From the NCBI RefSeq assembly GCF_016808095.1, contig NC_068977.1:30529364-30593363 (forward strand): DNA of 64,000 nucleotides, read 5' to 3'. Below the pieces are notes generated by a model. It was not told the DNA's origin and made no database searches. It saw only the letters and a list, made by a program, of their open reading frames with translations. Of this stretch, positions 48,726 through 58,841 are shown one piece after another. The DNA is from Vigna angularis. Its lineage: Eukaryota > Streptophyta > Magnoliopsida > Fabales > Fabaceae. Each line of letters opens with the position of its first letter. The stretch's first letter is position 1. A program made the translations under genes and the position numbers.

Positions 48726-49200
48726 TATTGGGATTAAAACTGATCCCTTACTGTCATAAAGACAGTAACCATTTTTGTTTTGATATGTTTTACGGTTATT
48801 TGTTTTGGTTGTTAGTTTGATAGAGCTCTATAAATAGAGCTCTCCTTTTTACATTTCAAGACATACAGAAGCACACTACTATCTGTACCAATATATTTCA
48901 AAACATCATAGAATAAGAAAAGACTGCATTTTTCTTACCTCTCTCGTTGTCCTCTTCATCTTTTCCTTCTACGCCGTCGTCAACCGCCGCCTCCACAACG
49001 ACCAGTTTGCGCAGACGCCACCGCTGCCTCAGCGCCTGGCAGAACCTCCAAGAAGCTCCGTTCTCTCTCCTCTCACTCTCGTATCACACACACACACACT
49101 GATTGCGTGGTGCCCCCTGTTCATTCTAAGCCTAATCAGTAGCAAGCCATTATGGGCTGGGCCGCAGATCAAAGGAAACAGTGTTGGGCCAGTTTTAATA
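48726..49200 (+). repeat. 5' LTR of the copia element, 475 bp
   Basis: It starts TATTGGGATTAAAAC and ends AGTTTTAATA, right against the primer-binding site. The ends are TATT...AATA rather than TG...CA. The start is fixed by the 3' LTR, where TATTGGG follows the purine tract, and by the end of the duplicated flank at 48725. It contains a TATA box within a palindrome. Confidence 0.8.
48822..48842 (+). promoter_or_regulatory. TATA box inside a palindrome in the LTR
   Basis: AGAGCTC, then TATAAAT, then AGAGCTC: two copies of GAGCTC, itself a palindrome, lie either side of TATAAATA. This marks the likely U3 promoter, with transcription starting about 30 bp downstream. Confidence 0.7.
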
Positions 49201-49212
49201 TGGTATCAGAGC
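49201..49212 (+). other. Primer-binding site (tRNA-Met type)
   Basis: TGGTATCAGAGC is the standard plant copia primer site complementary to initiator tRNA-Met, and directly follows the LTR. Confidence 0.9.
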
Positions 49213-49294
49213 AGGTCTAGTACCTGCTCTGCTTCCGTTGCCTCTGATTCAATTCTTGGTATCTTCTTGGGCTGTTTCTTGGGTTCTCTCTCTC

Positions 49295-52200
49295 ATGGAT
49301 CAATCATCCAATCCACCCAGTTCTTACTACCTACACCCAGCTGAAGCTTCCAACCCATCCAGCCCCTACTATCTGCACCCAGGTGAGAACCCAGGTCTCA
49401 CTCTCATTGCCCAGACTCTGAACGAAAATAATTACTCCTCATGGAGCAGAAGCATGAGGAGAACCTTGCTCTCCAAGAATAAAACAAAGTTTATTGATGG
49501 GTCCATAAAGAAACCCCAGAAAACTGATGCACTGTTTGATGCATGGGAAAGATGTAATGTGATGATACTGTCCTGGATAACAAAGACCCTCTCCCCACAG
49601 ATTGCTGAAAGCGTCATATACGTTGAAGAGGCCAAGGAATTATGGGATGAGCTGAAAGAAAGGTTCTCCAAAGGAGACTATTTCAAGAATTCTGACTTGC
49701 TGCAGGATATACATTCTATCAAACAGGGAGAAAGGGGAGTGAGTCAATTCTTTACTGATTTGAAAATCCTATGGGAGGAGTTGGAATTTCTAAGACCCAT
49801 TCCTACTTGCACATGTAAAATTCCATGTAGTTGTGATCTTTCAAGAATCTCCTTAAAATATAGGAAAATGGAACATGTAATATGTTTCTTGAAAGGGTTA
49901 AATGATTCCTACAGCACTGTTAAGACACAAATTCATTTGATGGATCCTCTACCTAATATCAATCGGGTCTTCTCTCTCATTATGCAGCAAGAGAGACAAG
50001 AGAAACATAGCTCTCTCGAGGTCAAGATTCTGGCAAACACTACTGATAAGAACAGCCAATGGAAGAGCCAAGGAAGGGGATCTGGATCTCGTGGTCAAGG
50101 TAGAGGAAGGGGTAGGAATCCTAACTATGGCAAGCAATGCTCCTTTTGCAACAAGATGAATCACACTATAGACGAGTGCTACTCTAAGCACGTATACCCT
50201 CCTTGGTACAAGAAGGGTGACAACAACCAAGACAAGAGAGCTGACTAGGGTTCTGCAAATGCCTGCCAGAATAGCACTGAACCTGAAGGAGTTCAGAGCG
50301 CACATCAATCAAACAATGGCGACATTTTCCAGTCCTTCACAGCCGAACAGATGCAGCAACTTCTCAGAATGATGGACAAAATTGATGAGCCCCCTCACAA
50401 AGTCAATCAAGTCCAGAGAAGTGACACTCAACATAAACAAGGTACCCTTTCCTGGATTATAGACACTGGTGCCACAGATCATGTGACACATGATAAAACA
50501 AATTTTGTGACTTTTTACAAAATCAAACCTATTTCTGTAAAACTGCCAAACAATACTATCCTAACTGCTGAACACGCTGGAACAGTACAATTTTCCAAAA
50601 ATTTTATCATTTTTAATGTTCTCTATATCCCTGAATTTTGTTTTAATTTGATTTCTGTTCAAAGTCTCATTAAGGACCTAGATTGCAGTCTAACCTTTTC
50701 CTCTAAGACCTGCCAGATAAAGGAGAATCATACATTGAAGATGATTGGATGTGCTAATTCCTGAAAGGGCCTCTATTACCTACAAGTTTCTCCTAAATCT
50801 GATCAAAGATATACTGCTAAGACTGTTTTTTCTTTTAAAAATCTTGATGTAAACCTGTGGCACTGTAGATTAGGCCATCCAGGTGACAAGGTTATGAAAT
50901 ACATATCTGAGAACTTTCCCTCTGTTAAGGTTGACACTAACATTGTTTGTGACACTTGCCATTATGCTAAGCAACGAAAGCTATCTTTTCCTAAGAGTGT
51001 TTCTGCCACCACTGATTGTTTTGACATTGTGCATTGTGATATTTGGGGTTCCCTTAATACTGTTTCTGTCCATGGTCATAAATATTTCCTCACCATAGTA
51101 GATGATTACAGTAGGCACACATGGATTTTTCTGATGAACAATAAGGGTCAAACTAGAGAATTATTGCAAAATTTTGTTACTAAGATTAGGAATCAGTTTA
51201 ACAAATTAATCAAAACTGTTAGATCTGATAATGGCCCTGAGTTTAGTTGTGCAGACTTCTACAACATGCATGGGATCAATCATCAAAAAAGTTGTGTTGA
51301 GACCCCGGAACAAAACTCTGTTGTTGAAAGAAAACACCAACACATTCTAAATGTGACCCGTAGTCTACTCTTTCAATCCAATCTACCTAATGTTTACTGG
51401 TCTTATGTTGTTGGCCATGCTGTTTATCTAATAAACAGGCTGCCTACTGTCATTCTTAACCACAAAACACCTCATGAACTTCTCTACAAGTTACCTCCCA
51501 CCTACTTAGATCTCAAGACCTTTGGCAGCTTATGTTTTGCCTCAACTCTTGAAAATAACAGGAGTAAACTCGACCCTAGAGCTAGAAAAGGAATCTTTTT
51601 AGGATACAAATATGGTGTGAAAGGATACATCGCTTGACATAAATACCAAAGAGCTCTTTATAAGTAGAAATGTCGTTTTTCATGAGGACATTTTTCCCTA
51701 CAAAGAGGTGGAAGGCAGCAGAGAAGAATATAACATTGAAAGAGACAAGGCTGATACTCTAAATGACCTCCTAAAGGACCAGTATCCCACTGGTGATGAC
51801 AGACATGACAAGTTGAATGCTGCTGATCCAACAGCAGTGGAACACTCAGGAGAACAACTCTCTGATGATGAAAATAACAGTGATGATGTAGAAACCAGCC
51901 AGGAGAGTCAGAAACAGAGGAGGTCTGACAGACCCAGAAGAACTCCTACATACTTGAAAGATTATGTTCACCAGGTGAATCAATCCTCATCTATTCAAAA
52001 TCGTTTTAAAACACCCTACCCTATTTCTGATATGTTATGCTGTGATAATCTTTCAAACAAACATTTGAAATACACTATGACTGTCACTGGAAACAAGGAA
52101 CCCAGATCCTACAATGAAGCAAAAGCGATGAATGAATGGGTAAAGGCCATGCAGAGAGAAATTAAAGCTCTGCAAGACAATGATACATGGGTCTTGACCC

Positions 52201-53576
52201 AACTGCCCCCAAGGAAAAATACGATAGGCTGCAAGTGGGTGTATAAGAAGTACAAGGCTGATGGCAGCATTGAAAGGTACAAAGCTCGTTTAGTGGCTAA
52301 AGGCTATACACAGCAAGAGGGCATAGACTATCTGGACACCTTTTCCCCTGTGGCCAAACTCACCACGGTCAGATTACTTATTACTCTACACGGAGACCTT
52401 AATGAAGAGGTCTACATGGAACCATCCCCAGGATTAAGCGTATGCAGTGAAGGACAGGTTTGTAGGTTAACCAAATCATTGTATGGCTTGAAACAAGCCA
52501 GCAGGCAATGGTTTGAAAAACTTTCTTCCTTCCTGATAACTGCCAAGTTTGTCCAATCTAAGTCTGACCACTCTTTATTTACTAAGAGGACACCTACTAG
52601 CTTTACTGCCCTTCTTGTGTATGTAGATGATATTGTGTTAACAGGGAACTCTATGATGGAGATCAACCACATAAAGGAGCTTCTCCATAACAGGTTCCGA
52701 ATAAAGAACCTAGGAGAACTCAAATATTTCCTAGGGCTGGAAGTAGCTAGATCTAAAAAGGGGATCCACCTATGTCAAAGGAAATATGCCTTAGATATAC
52801 TGGAAGACACAGGAATGTTGGGTTGTAAGCCTTCGTCTACTCCCTTTCTTAGTGACACAAGCTCCTTATACAAATTGGACAGCTACCTGGATGATCCAGG
52901 TCCTTACAGAAGGCTGATAGGGAAGTTGTTATACCTCACAAACACAAGACTTGACCTGTGTTTTTCAGTTAATTTACTTAGTCAATTTGTTCAATCACCT
53001 ACTGACTATCACTATTGGGCCATCCAACATATTCTCAGGTACATCAAATCTAAGCCCTCTGAGGGGTTGTTTTTCCCTGTTGACTCCCCTATGCAGCTAA
53101 AGGCATTTAGTGACTCAGACTGGGCCACATGTCCCAACACCAGAAGATCCACGACATGATTCTGTATCTTCCTTGGATCTTCTCTCATTTCTTGGAAATC
53201 TAAGAAGCAGAGAATTGTCTCCAGATCCTCTACTGAAGCTGAGTATAGAGCGCTTGCAGCCACTGTATGCGAGATACAGTGGCTCAGTTATCTCCTACAG
53301 GACCTTCAAATAGAAGAGTCAGGAATCCCGGCCTTGTATTGCAACAACAAGTCAACCAGGCACATAGCTCACAACCAGAGCTTTTATGAACGGACCAAGC
53401 ACATTGAGCTTGACTGTCATGTTGTACGTGAGAAGGTACAGGAACAACTTCTAAACCTCCTTCCCGTGCGCTCCGACGAGCAGTTGGCTGACATCTTCAC
53501 GAAGTTTCCCCATCGCGTCAGATTCAGATCGATTATTCCCAAGCTTGGACTGACAACCATCCATCGTCCAACTTGA
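49295..53576 (+). pseudogene. Copia gag-pol polyprotein, broken
   Basis: First ATG at 49295. Gag covers 49295-50248 and ends with a zinc knuckle (CSFCNKMNHTIDEC). Protease has DTGATDH near 50462. Integrase has the HCRLGH...CDTCH zinc site and the catalytic core (DIWG, VRSDNGPEF, then a Glu near 51325). RT has LYGLKQASRQW and YVDD near 52620. RNase H has DSDWA and STEAEYRAL. Breaks: in-frame TAG at 50246, TGA at 50762, a one-base frameshift near 51630, and TGA at 53157. In RT about 20 residues are missing near 52390, removing the motif with the first catalytic aspartate. Nonfunctional. Confidence 0.93.
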
Positions 53577-53584
53577 GGGGAGGC
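53573..53584 (+). other. Polypurine tract of the copia element
   Basis: TTGAGGGGAGGC overlaps the stop codon of the polyprotein and directly precedes the 3' LTR start at 53585, the usual position for plus-strand priming. Confidence 0.8.
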
Positions 53585-53670
53585 TATTGGGATTAAAACT
53601 GATCCCTTACTGTCATAAAGACAGTAACCATTTCTATTTTGATAGGTTTTACGGTTATTTGTTTTGGTTG
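53585..53670 (+). repeat. Truncated 3' LTR (first 86 bp only)
   Basis: Matches 48726-48811 with three substitutions, then stops at a TTAGT shared with the duplicated flank. The TATA box, polyadenylation region and U5 are absent. Confidence 0.9.
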
Positions 53671-53855
53671 TTAGTGAAAGAGAAGCTTACTCATAACCTT
53701 CAATTTTAAAATTTATAATTTCATTAGAAGATTTGATAGCTCCCCTAACAAATATGTATAAACCAAAACTCAAAAATAATCTATCAATTTATCAACTATA
53801 TTCAAACTTTCTTTAACTTATATTCTTAAATATTTTTAAACATTTTATATTTATA
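53671..53855. repeat. Flank duplication, right copy (185 bp)
   Basis: TTAGTGAAAGAGAAGC...TTATA, the second copy of 48541-48725. It joins the truncated 3' LTR at a shared TTAGT and then continues into the original right flank, so it preserves the probable empty insertion site. Confidence 0.9.
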
Positions 53856-54692
53856 ACATATTTTTATTTATATTATATTACATTATAGAGCGAAAAAAAA
53901 ACATAGACACAATATATTAATAAACTAATATAAAATCTCACTTTTGTCATTAAAACAGATACAAACTTACCCCATATTAATATTCTACACAGATAACAAT
54001 AGTTTTTAGTTAATTATCTCACCAAATAAACAGAGTTATTTTAATTGTGTGTGTTTCACGGGGTATAGTATAGCTAGTGTCCTACATTTTAGATGCATTT
54101 TTGTAATCACCAGTTACATTATTTTAATAATAATTTACTTATAATAGTTGTAAAGCTGACTTCATTTCTCTTTCATATTGTCGGATAATCATTTTCTTTC
54201 TATAAAAAAACTTATAAAAAAGAAACAAATGCAGGTGCTTATCAAAGTTTTGAAATTAATTCGTCTGATTCAGATTTTATATGAATTGTATAATTTATTA
54301 TTCAGTCTAATTATGGAAATGTGTTAGCCTGATTTGGTCTGAATATTATATGAATTGTATGTTTTTTGATTCGATTTGGACAGTTAATTTTTCGTTCATT
54401 TATCATTTTATATTTATATGGTTTTAGTTACTTCTAATCATAGTATGTTTGGTCTAATCATGTTCATGCTGATAGTTTAGTTATGGTTACATTTTTTTTC
54501 TTTACAACGTGGCTATTTTTTTATTTGAAAAAAGAAATATAGATTACTCAATCTAATTCTATTAAGTGTCTATTTATAAGGCTTATAAGATCTAGATTTG
54601 AAATTTAAGTCAATCCTATAAAATGAAAATTATATTTATTTATGTATTATAAATTATAATAATTTTAATTAATACAATATTTTTAAACTAAT

Positions 54693-54740
<48 letters not shown>

Positions 54741-57700
54741 TGTAAGACTAAATACTTATATAGATGAGTGTCACTTAGAGACTTCCTCTCATATCATAAA
54801 AATTTGGCAATAAAACTAAGAGACCTTAAATAAATGGAATTTAAATTTACGTGACCTAATCTAAAATGTCATATATCATAACTTTCAACATATATAATAA
54901 TAAAAAATAACTACTAAATATAACCCTTAACTTAAACAAAATCATCACAAATATATACTTTAATAACAAAAATACCATGTCTAGAAATAAAAACCTATTG
55001 TACTAAAAACCCACTTAGTAATAAACAATATTTTTTCTTTTATTTATGGTATAAACAACATAATTTTTTATTAGCATATACATGAACATTAGTCTCGTAG
55101 TCCATAAATTAATAGTTTGAGTTAAAAACATAATTTAACTCAAAGTTGATGACATGAGACCTTTTAAATTGAAAATCATATGCAACACCTATACAAAATG
55201 ATGCTATTAGATTGGAATTAGACTGAAAAATTTGAACAAGCTTTAAAAATAAAAGCTATATTTTTCCTTAACACAAAAGACATATTATCAAAACTATCAA
55301 AACAAATATTTTTTCATGCTTATGTTTTAAATTTTGAGCACAATAAAACCACGAAAGAGGTAATTTTAAATCATAAAACTATTAATCATGATGTCAAGTA
55401 AAACAATTTCTTTTTACTTCATGTAATAAACAAAATTTTTAAATTTTTGAATATGATAAAAATAATTAAATTTAAGTACTTTCTATTATTTTACAATTAA
55501 CAATTTTAGTATGGTAAGATATTTTTGTAAATATTATTAGACAAAGAAGTTTAAATATGCCTATATGACATCAAATATTTTTATCAGGAAACATCATAAC
55601 ATATTAATTTGTAGCTATATATCAATGAGCCAAAAATTTATTTGTTGTTACTAACACAAAAAGAAATTTTACCTATAAATTTTTCAGGTATACTTTGAGA
55701 ATAACTTAATTATACCAGTACAAATATATTATATAATATTATTTTTGACTTTTGCAAAGAATGTGAGTCAAGTAAAATAAAAATGATTTTTCTCTCTAAG
55801 AATGTTAGGAAAATAATCAAAACAAATAATAATAATCATATAAGAATAAAACAAAAATATAGATAATAGAAGATTCATTAAGTCAAACAAATAATAAAAA
55901 AAGTATGATAAAATTATAATTGAAAAAATAAATAGAAATAACCTGGATTGAGACACACAAAACGTTGTTCTTAGAGAGAAAACGCTTTTATTGCACAAGG
56001 CAAAACAAAAGTGTATGTCTTTCCCTCCCAAGATATAGTAACTCGTTAGATCAATTGATCACAACGAGAAGGATATCTGAACTCTATAAACATTAATATC
56101 TTAAAAGATAATATAAAGCAGAAGACTCAAAACACCTTTTATGAGTTGATTTGTTTATAAATGATATTTATAAATAAAATAAAAGCTTAAGATTCATTGT
56201 AATAAATTTGATTTTAAACTAAAATAATTTGTAGGTAAATGAAAAATTGTTTATCTATAAATAGTATTTATCTCTAAAATTAATATTATATAAACTATAA
56301 ATTTATTTTAGTTATTTATTTTTTAAATTATATTAAATATTTCTAACAGATAAATCTCAAATAATCGTTTTAATAAAAATAAAACATTTTTCATATTATT
56401 ATTATATTCTCTTATGAAATACTAGGATTATATTCTACCCTAAAGTAAAATAGGTTAGAATAAGAGTAAGTGATATTAGTTATCCTTTTGGCAAAAGTTA
56501 AATTTAGTGATTGATATTGGAGCGTAATTAGAGAGACAATGGAGGAACAAATGAAATAAGAAGACGACAAAAGTAAAACAAGTAGCTTAATAATTGAAGT
56601 TAACCCTAAAATTTTAAGTGCTTTTCTTTTTGTTAGGGTGAAAGTGATTTGAGAAAAACTATGAACCATAAAAATCTGGTTCTGATGTTACTCTAGGATC
56701 CTGTTGAAATGGAGTCTAATGTCTCTCCATTAATAAAACCAATCAAAATCACCATATCAATGCCATCAACCTCTTCTTCTTTCTTGGATTTTAGTTAATT
56801 CTTCATTTATCATCAAAATCATTCAACCCTTTGTTCCTTTTCTCTTCAATTTAAACTCTATTTTTCAATTTAAAATTATCCACTCTAAAATATATAACAT
56901 TTAACCACTTTTTTCAAAAGCTAAAACAATCAATTTTCTTAAAAAAACAAAAAATAAAATCTAAAGTTTTTTTTTCTGATTTTTTTTATATTTTAAAGTG
57001 TACTGTATGATCGTTGGATCAGTTATAGACGAATGATCAATCATTAGTAAGATGATTGAATAGATCATTATCAGGATTGAACAATCGTATAACCTGATCA
57101 AATGATTGTATAGTCTTATCTTCTGATTAATTGTTAAGACAATTAATTTTAATATTAAGCAACTTAAGGTAAAATATGATTATCAACAATTGAATCATAA
57201 TTAATAAAAATCTATTTCAAAATTTATAAATGTAAGTTTGTATTAAGAAGATAGATGATTGCATTTACTATATCATTAATATCTAAATTATTAAATATTA
57301 AGATGACTTTGACATCATAATATCTTTTACATATATATCTTTTAAACAGTTTGAAAGAATGACAAAAAAGACTTAAAGTAGAAAATATCTTTTAGACTCT
57401 TTAGATGATTTTTTAGATGTTAGACCATTAATATTGAATATAAAATATTAACTTCGACCTCATATTTTATGGATAGAGTTACAATTATGATGAGTTTGAG
57501 TGACTACTTGCATTTTTATAAAACATTCCCTTAAATAAAAACTAAGTAACTTAAAAATATTCGTCATAGATATATAGTATAGTAAATGAAATCCTTTGTA
57601 GCACTTTTCAGAAACTCAACTATCTTATTAAAAAAAAGTAAAGAACCCAACTTTTATGAATTGAATTAGGCTTTATTGGTACAATTATTTCTGTCTCCTC

Positions 57701-58560
57701 TTTTTTAACGATTTCATTTATATCTACATTTCAAAATTACTCTTTTAAAATCTAAAGGGATAGCAAAGTTTTTTTTTTCCAATTTAGTTAAAACGTAGTT
57801 TTAATTAGAAAAATAGGCGCATATCTTTATTGAATATTATTTGAAAAAAGTCCAAAAAATTTAGCTGTAAATTATTTGTAAGTACAGTCAACTATATTTT
57901 TCTCCTATAACAAATGCTTAACTTACATGTTCTTATCACTAAAGAATAAATATATATTAAACTAACCATATTTTAATGCAAATAACTTTTTATTATTTGT
58001 TTCCTTGTATATTGATTTAACATCTATTATCAATTTGGTGACCTTGTTCAAAGCTAAAGTAAATATTTTAGGTAGAATTTTAAAGTATATGATAATAAAT
58101 TTAATAAAACGTCACTCTACCTACTAAAATACTACGACTAATAATAGGATGTTTATGTTAATTGTCGGTAACATTAAACAAACACAAAATATCATTAAAC
58201 TACAACTGCTGTTCATCTTTCCGACGTATATTTAACAAAAATGTAACTTAACTTATATTTTCTCATACACCATCTTTATTTTTATTTTTTTGAGAAAATC
58301 TTATTCATAACGTAAATGATAAAACTTAAGAAGAATGGTAAAATATACATTATAAAACAAAAGAAAATAATAAAAATTTATATTTTAAAATTACAAAAAT
58401 ATAATTAAAACGTCAGAATTGAAGGTATTAAGTGCTTGTATAACATTTTGTGATGACATTATAGTATGTGTACTACCATATGAGACATAGTATTAAGAAA
58501 AAGAAGAAATCCATAAACAAAGAACAAGTTGATGTTTTGTTTTTTCAGAAAAACTATACT
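53856..58560. other. AT-rich intergenic region
   Basis: No gene recognised. It contains an (AT)n repeat at 54695-54736. On the minus strand around 56640-56700 is a primer-site-like word (AACATCAGAACCAG) that may mark an old LTR remnant, too decayed to call. Confidence 0.5.
54695..54736. repeat. (AT)n microsatellite
   Basis: About 42 bp of AT dinucleotides. Confidence 0.95.
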
Positions 58561-58587
58561 CAATACAAAATTGGTTGACTCACCCTT

Positions 58588-58622
58588 CTCTCTCTCTCTC
58601 TCTCTTTCTCCCTCTCTCTCTG
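58588..58622 (+). promoter_or_regulatory. CT-rich tract upstream of the hAT-related gene
   Basis: A TCTCTCTCTCTCTCTCTTTC-type run about 150-240 bp before the possible start codons. This is typical of plant core promoters or 5' UTRs. The tract is also a (CT)n microsatellite. Confidence 0.6.
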
Positions 58623-58757
58623 TTCTCCATTCTCTGGTTCCTGTTGAGTAGCTCCACTCTATATGCACCTTCTACTCCTTTTTCGCTCAGTTACTCTCTT
58701 CCTTCATATCTCTTTCTACACCTTCTTCACATCCTACTCTTTATTCTGCAACCCTAT

Positions 58758-58841
58758 ATGGCTAAATGCCCCAAAACGACACCCACTCCCACCAAAACGG
58801 TGAAACCACCGTCACCACCCCACTACACCCTCCACTTCTGA
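58758..58841 (+). CDS. Upstream ORF, 27 codons
   Basis: The first AUG of the leader (58758) opens a 27-codon frame rich in Pro and Thr (KTTPTPTKTVKPP), ending with TGA at 58839-58841. It overlaps the first AUG of the main frame (58766) in another frame and ends 17 bp before the in-frame AUG at 58859. It could lower translation or steer ribosomes to 58859. Whether it is translated is unknown. Confidence 0.35.
   Translation: MAKCPKTTPTPTKTVKPPSPPHYTLHF

Larger units (their letters stand above)
48726..53670 (+). mobile_element. Ty1/copia retrotransposon, degenerate, 3' LTR truncated
   Basis: Order: 5' LTR (48726-49200), primer site (49201-49212), gag, protease, integrase, reverse transcriptase, RNase H (49295-53576), purine tract (about 53574-53584), and only the first 86 bp of the 3' LTR (53585-53670). 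The domain order PR-INT-RT-RH is that of copia. The LTR copies differ at three of 86 shared positions, so insertion is not very recent. Coding is broken at several points and most of the 3' LTR is missing, so the copy cannot move by itself. Confidence 0.95.

Noticed and set aside
49238..49294. Gag start at 49238
   Set aside because: The codon is TTG inside the leader; the first ATG is at 49295 and begins a normal Gag N-terminus.
51708..53159. Separate gene for the 483-codon open frame
   Set aside because: It is the RT/RNase H part of the copia polyprotein, separated from the integrase part only by a one-base frameshift near 51630.
56412..56700. Minus-strand open frame and primer-site-like word as a retroelement
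   Set aside because: Only one degenerate word (AACATCAGAACCAG) supports it; no LTR, gag or pol could be recognised.
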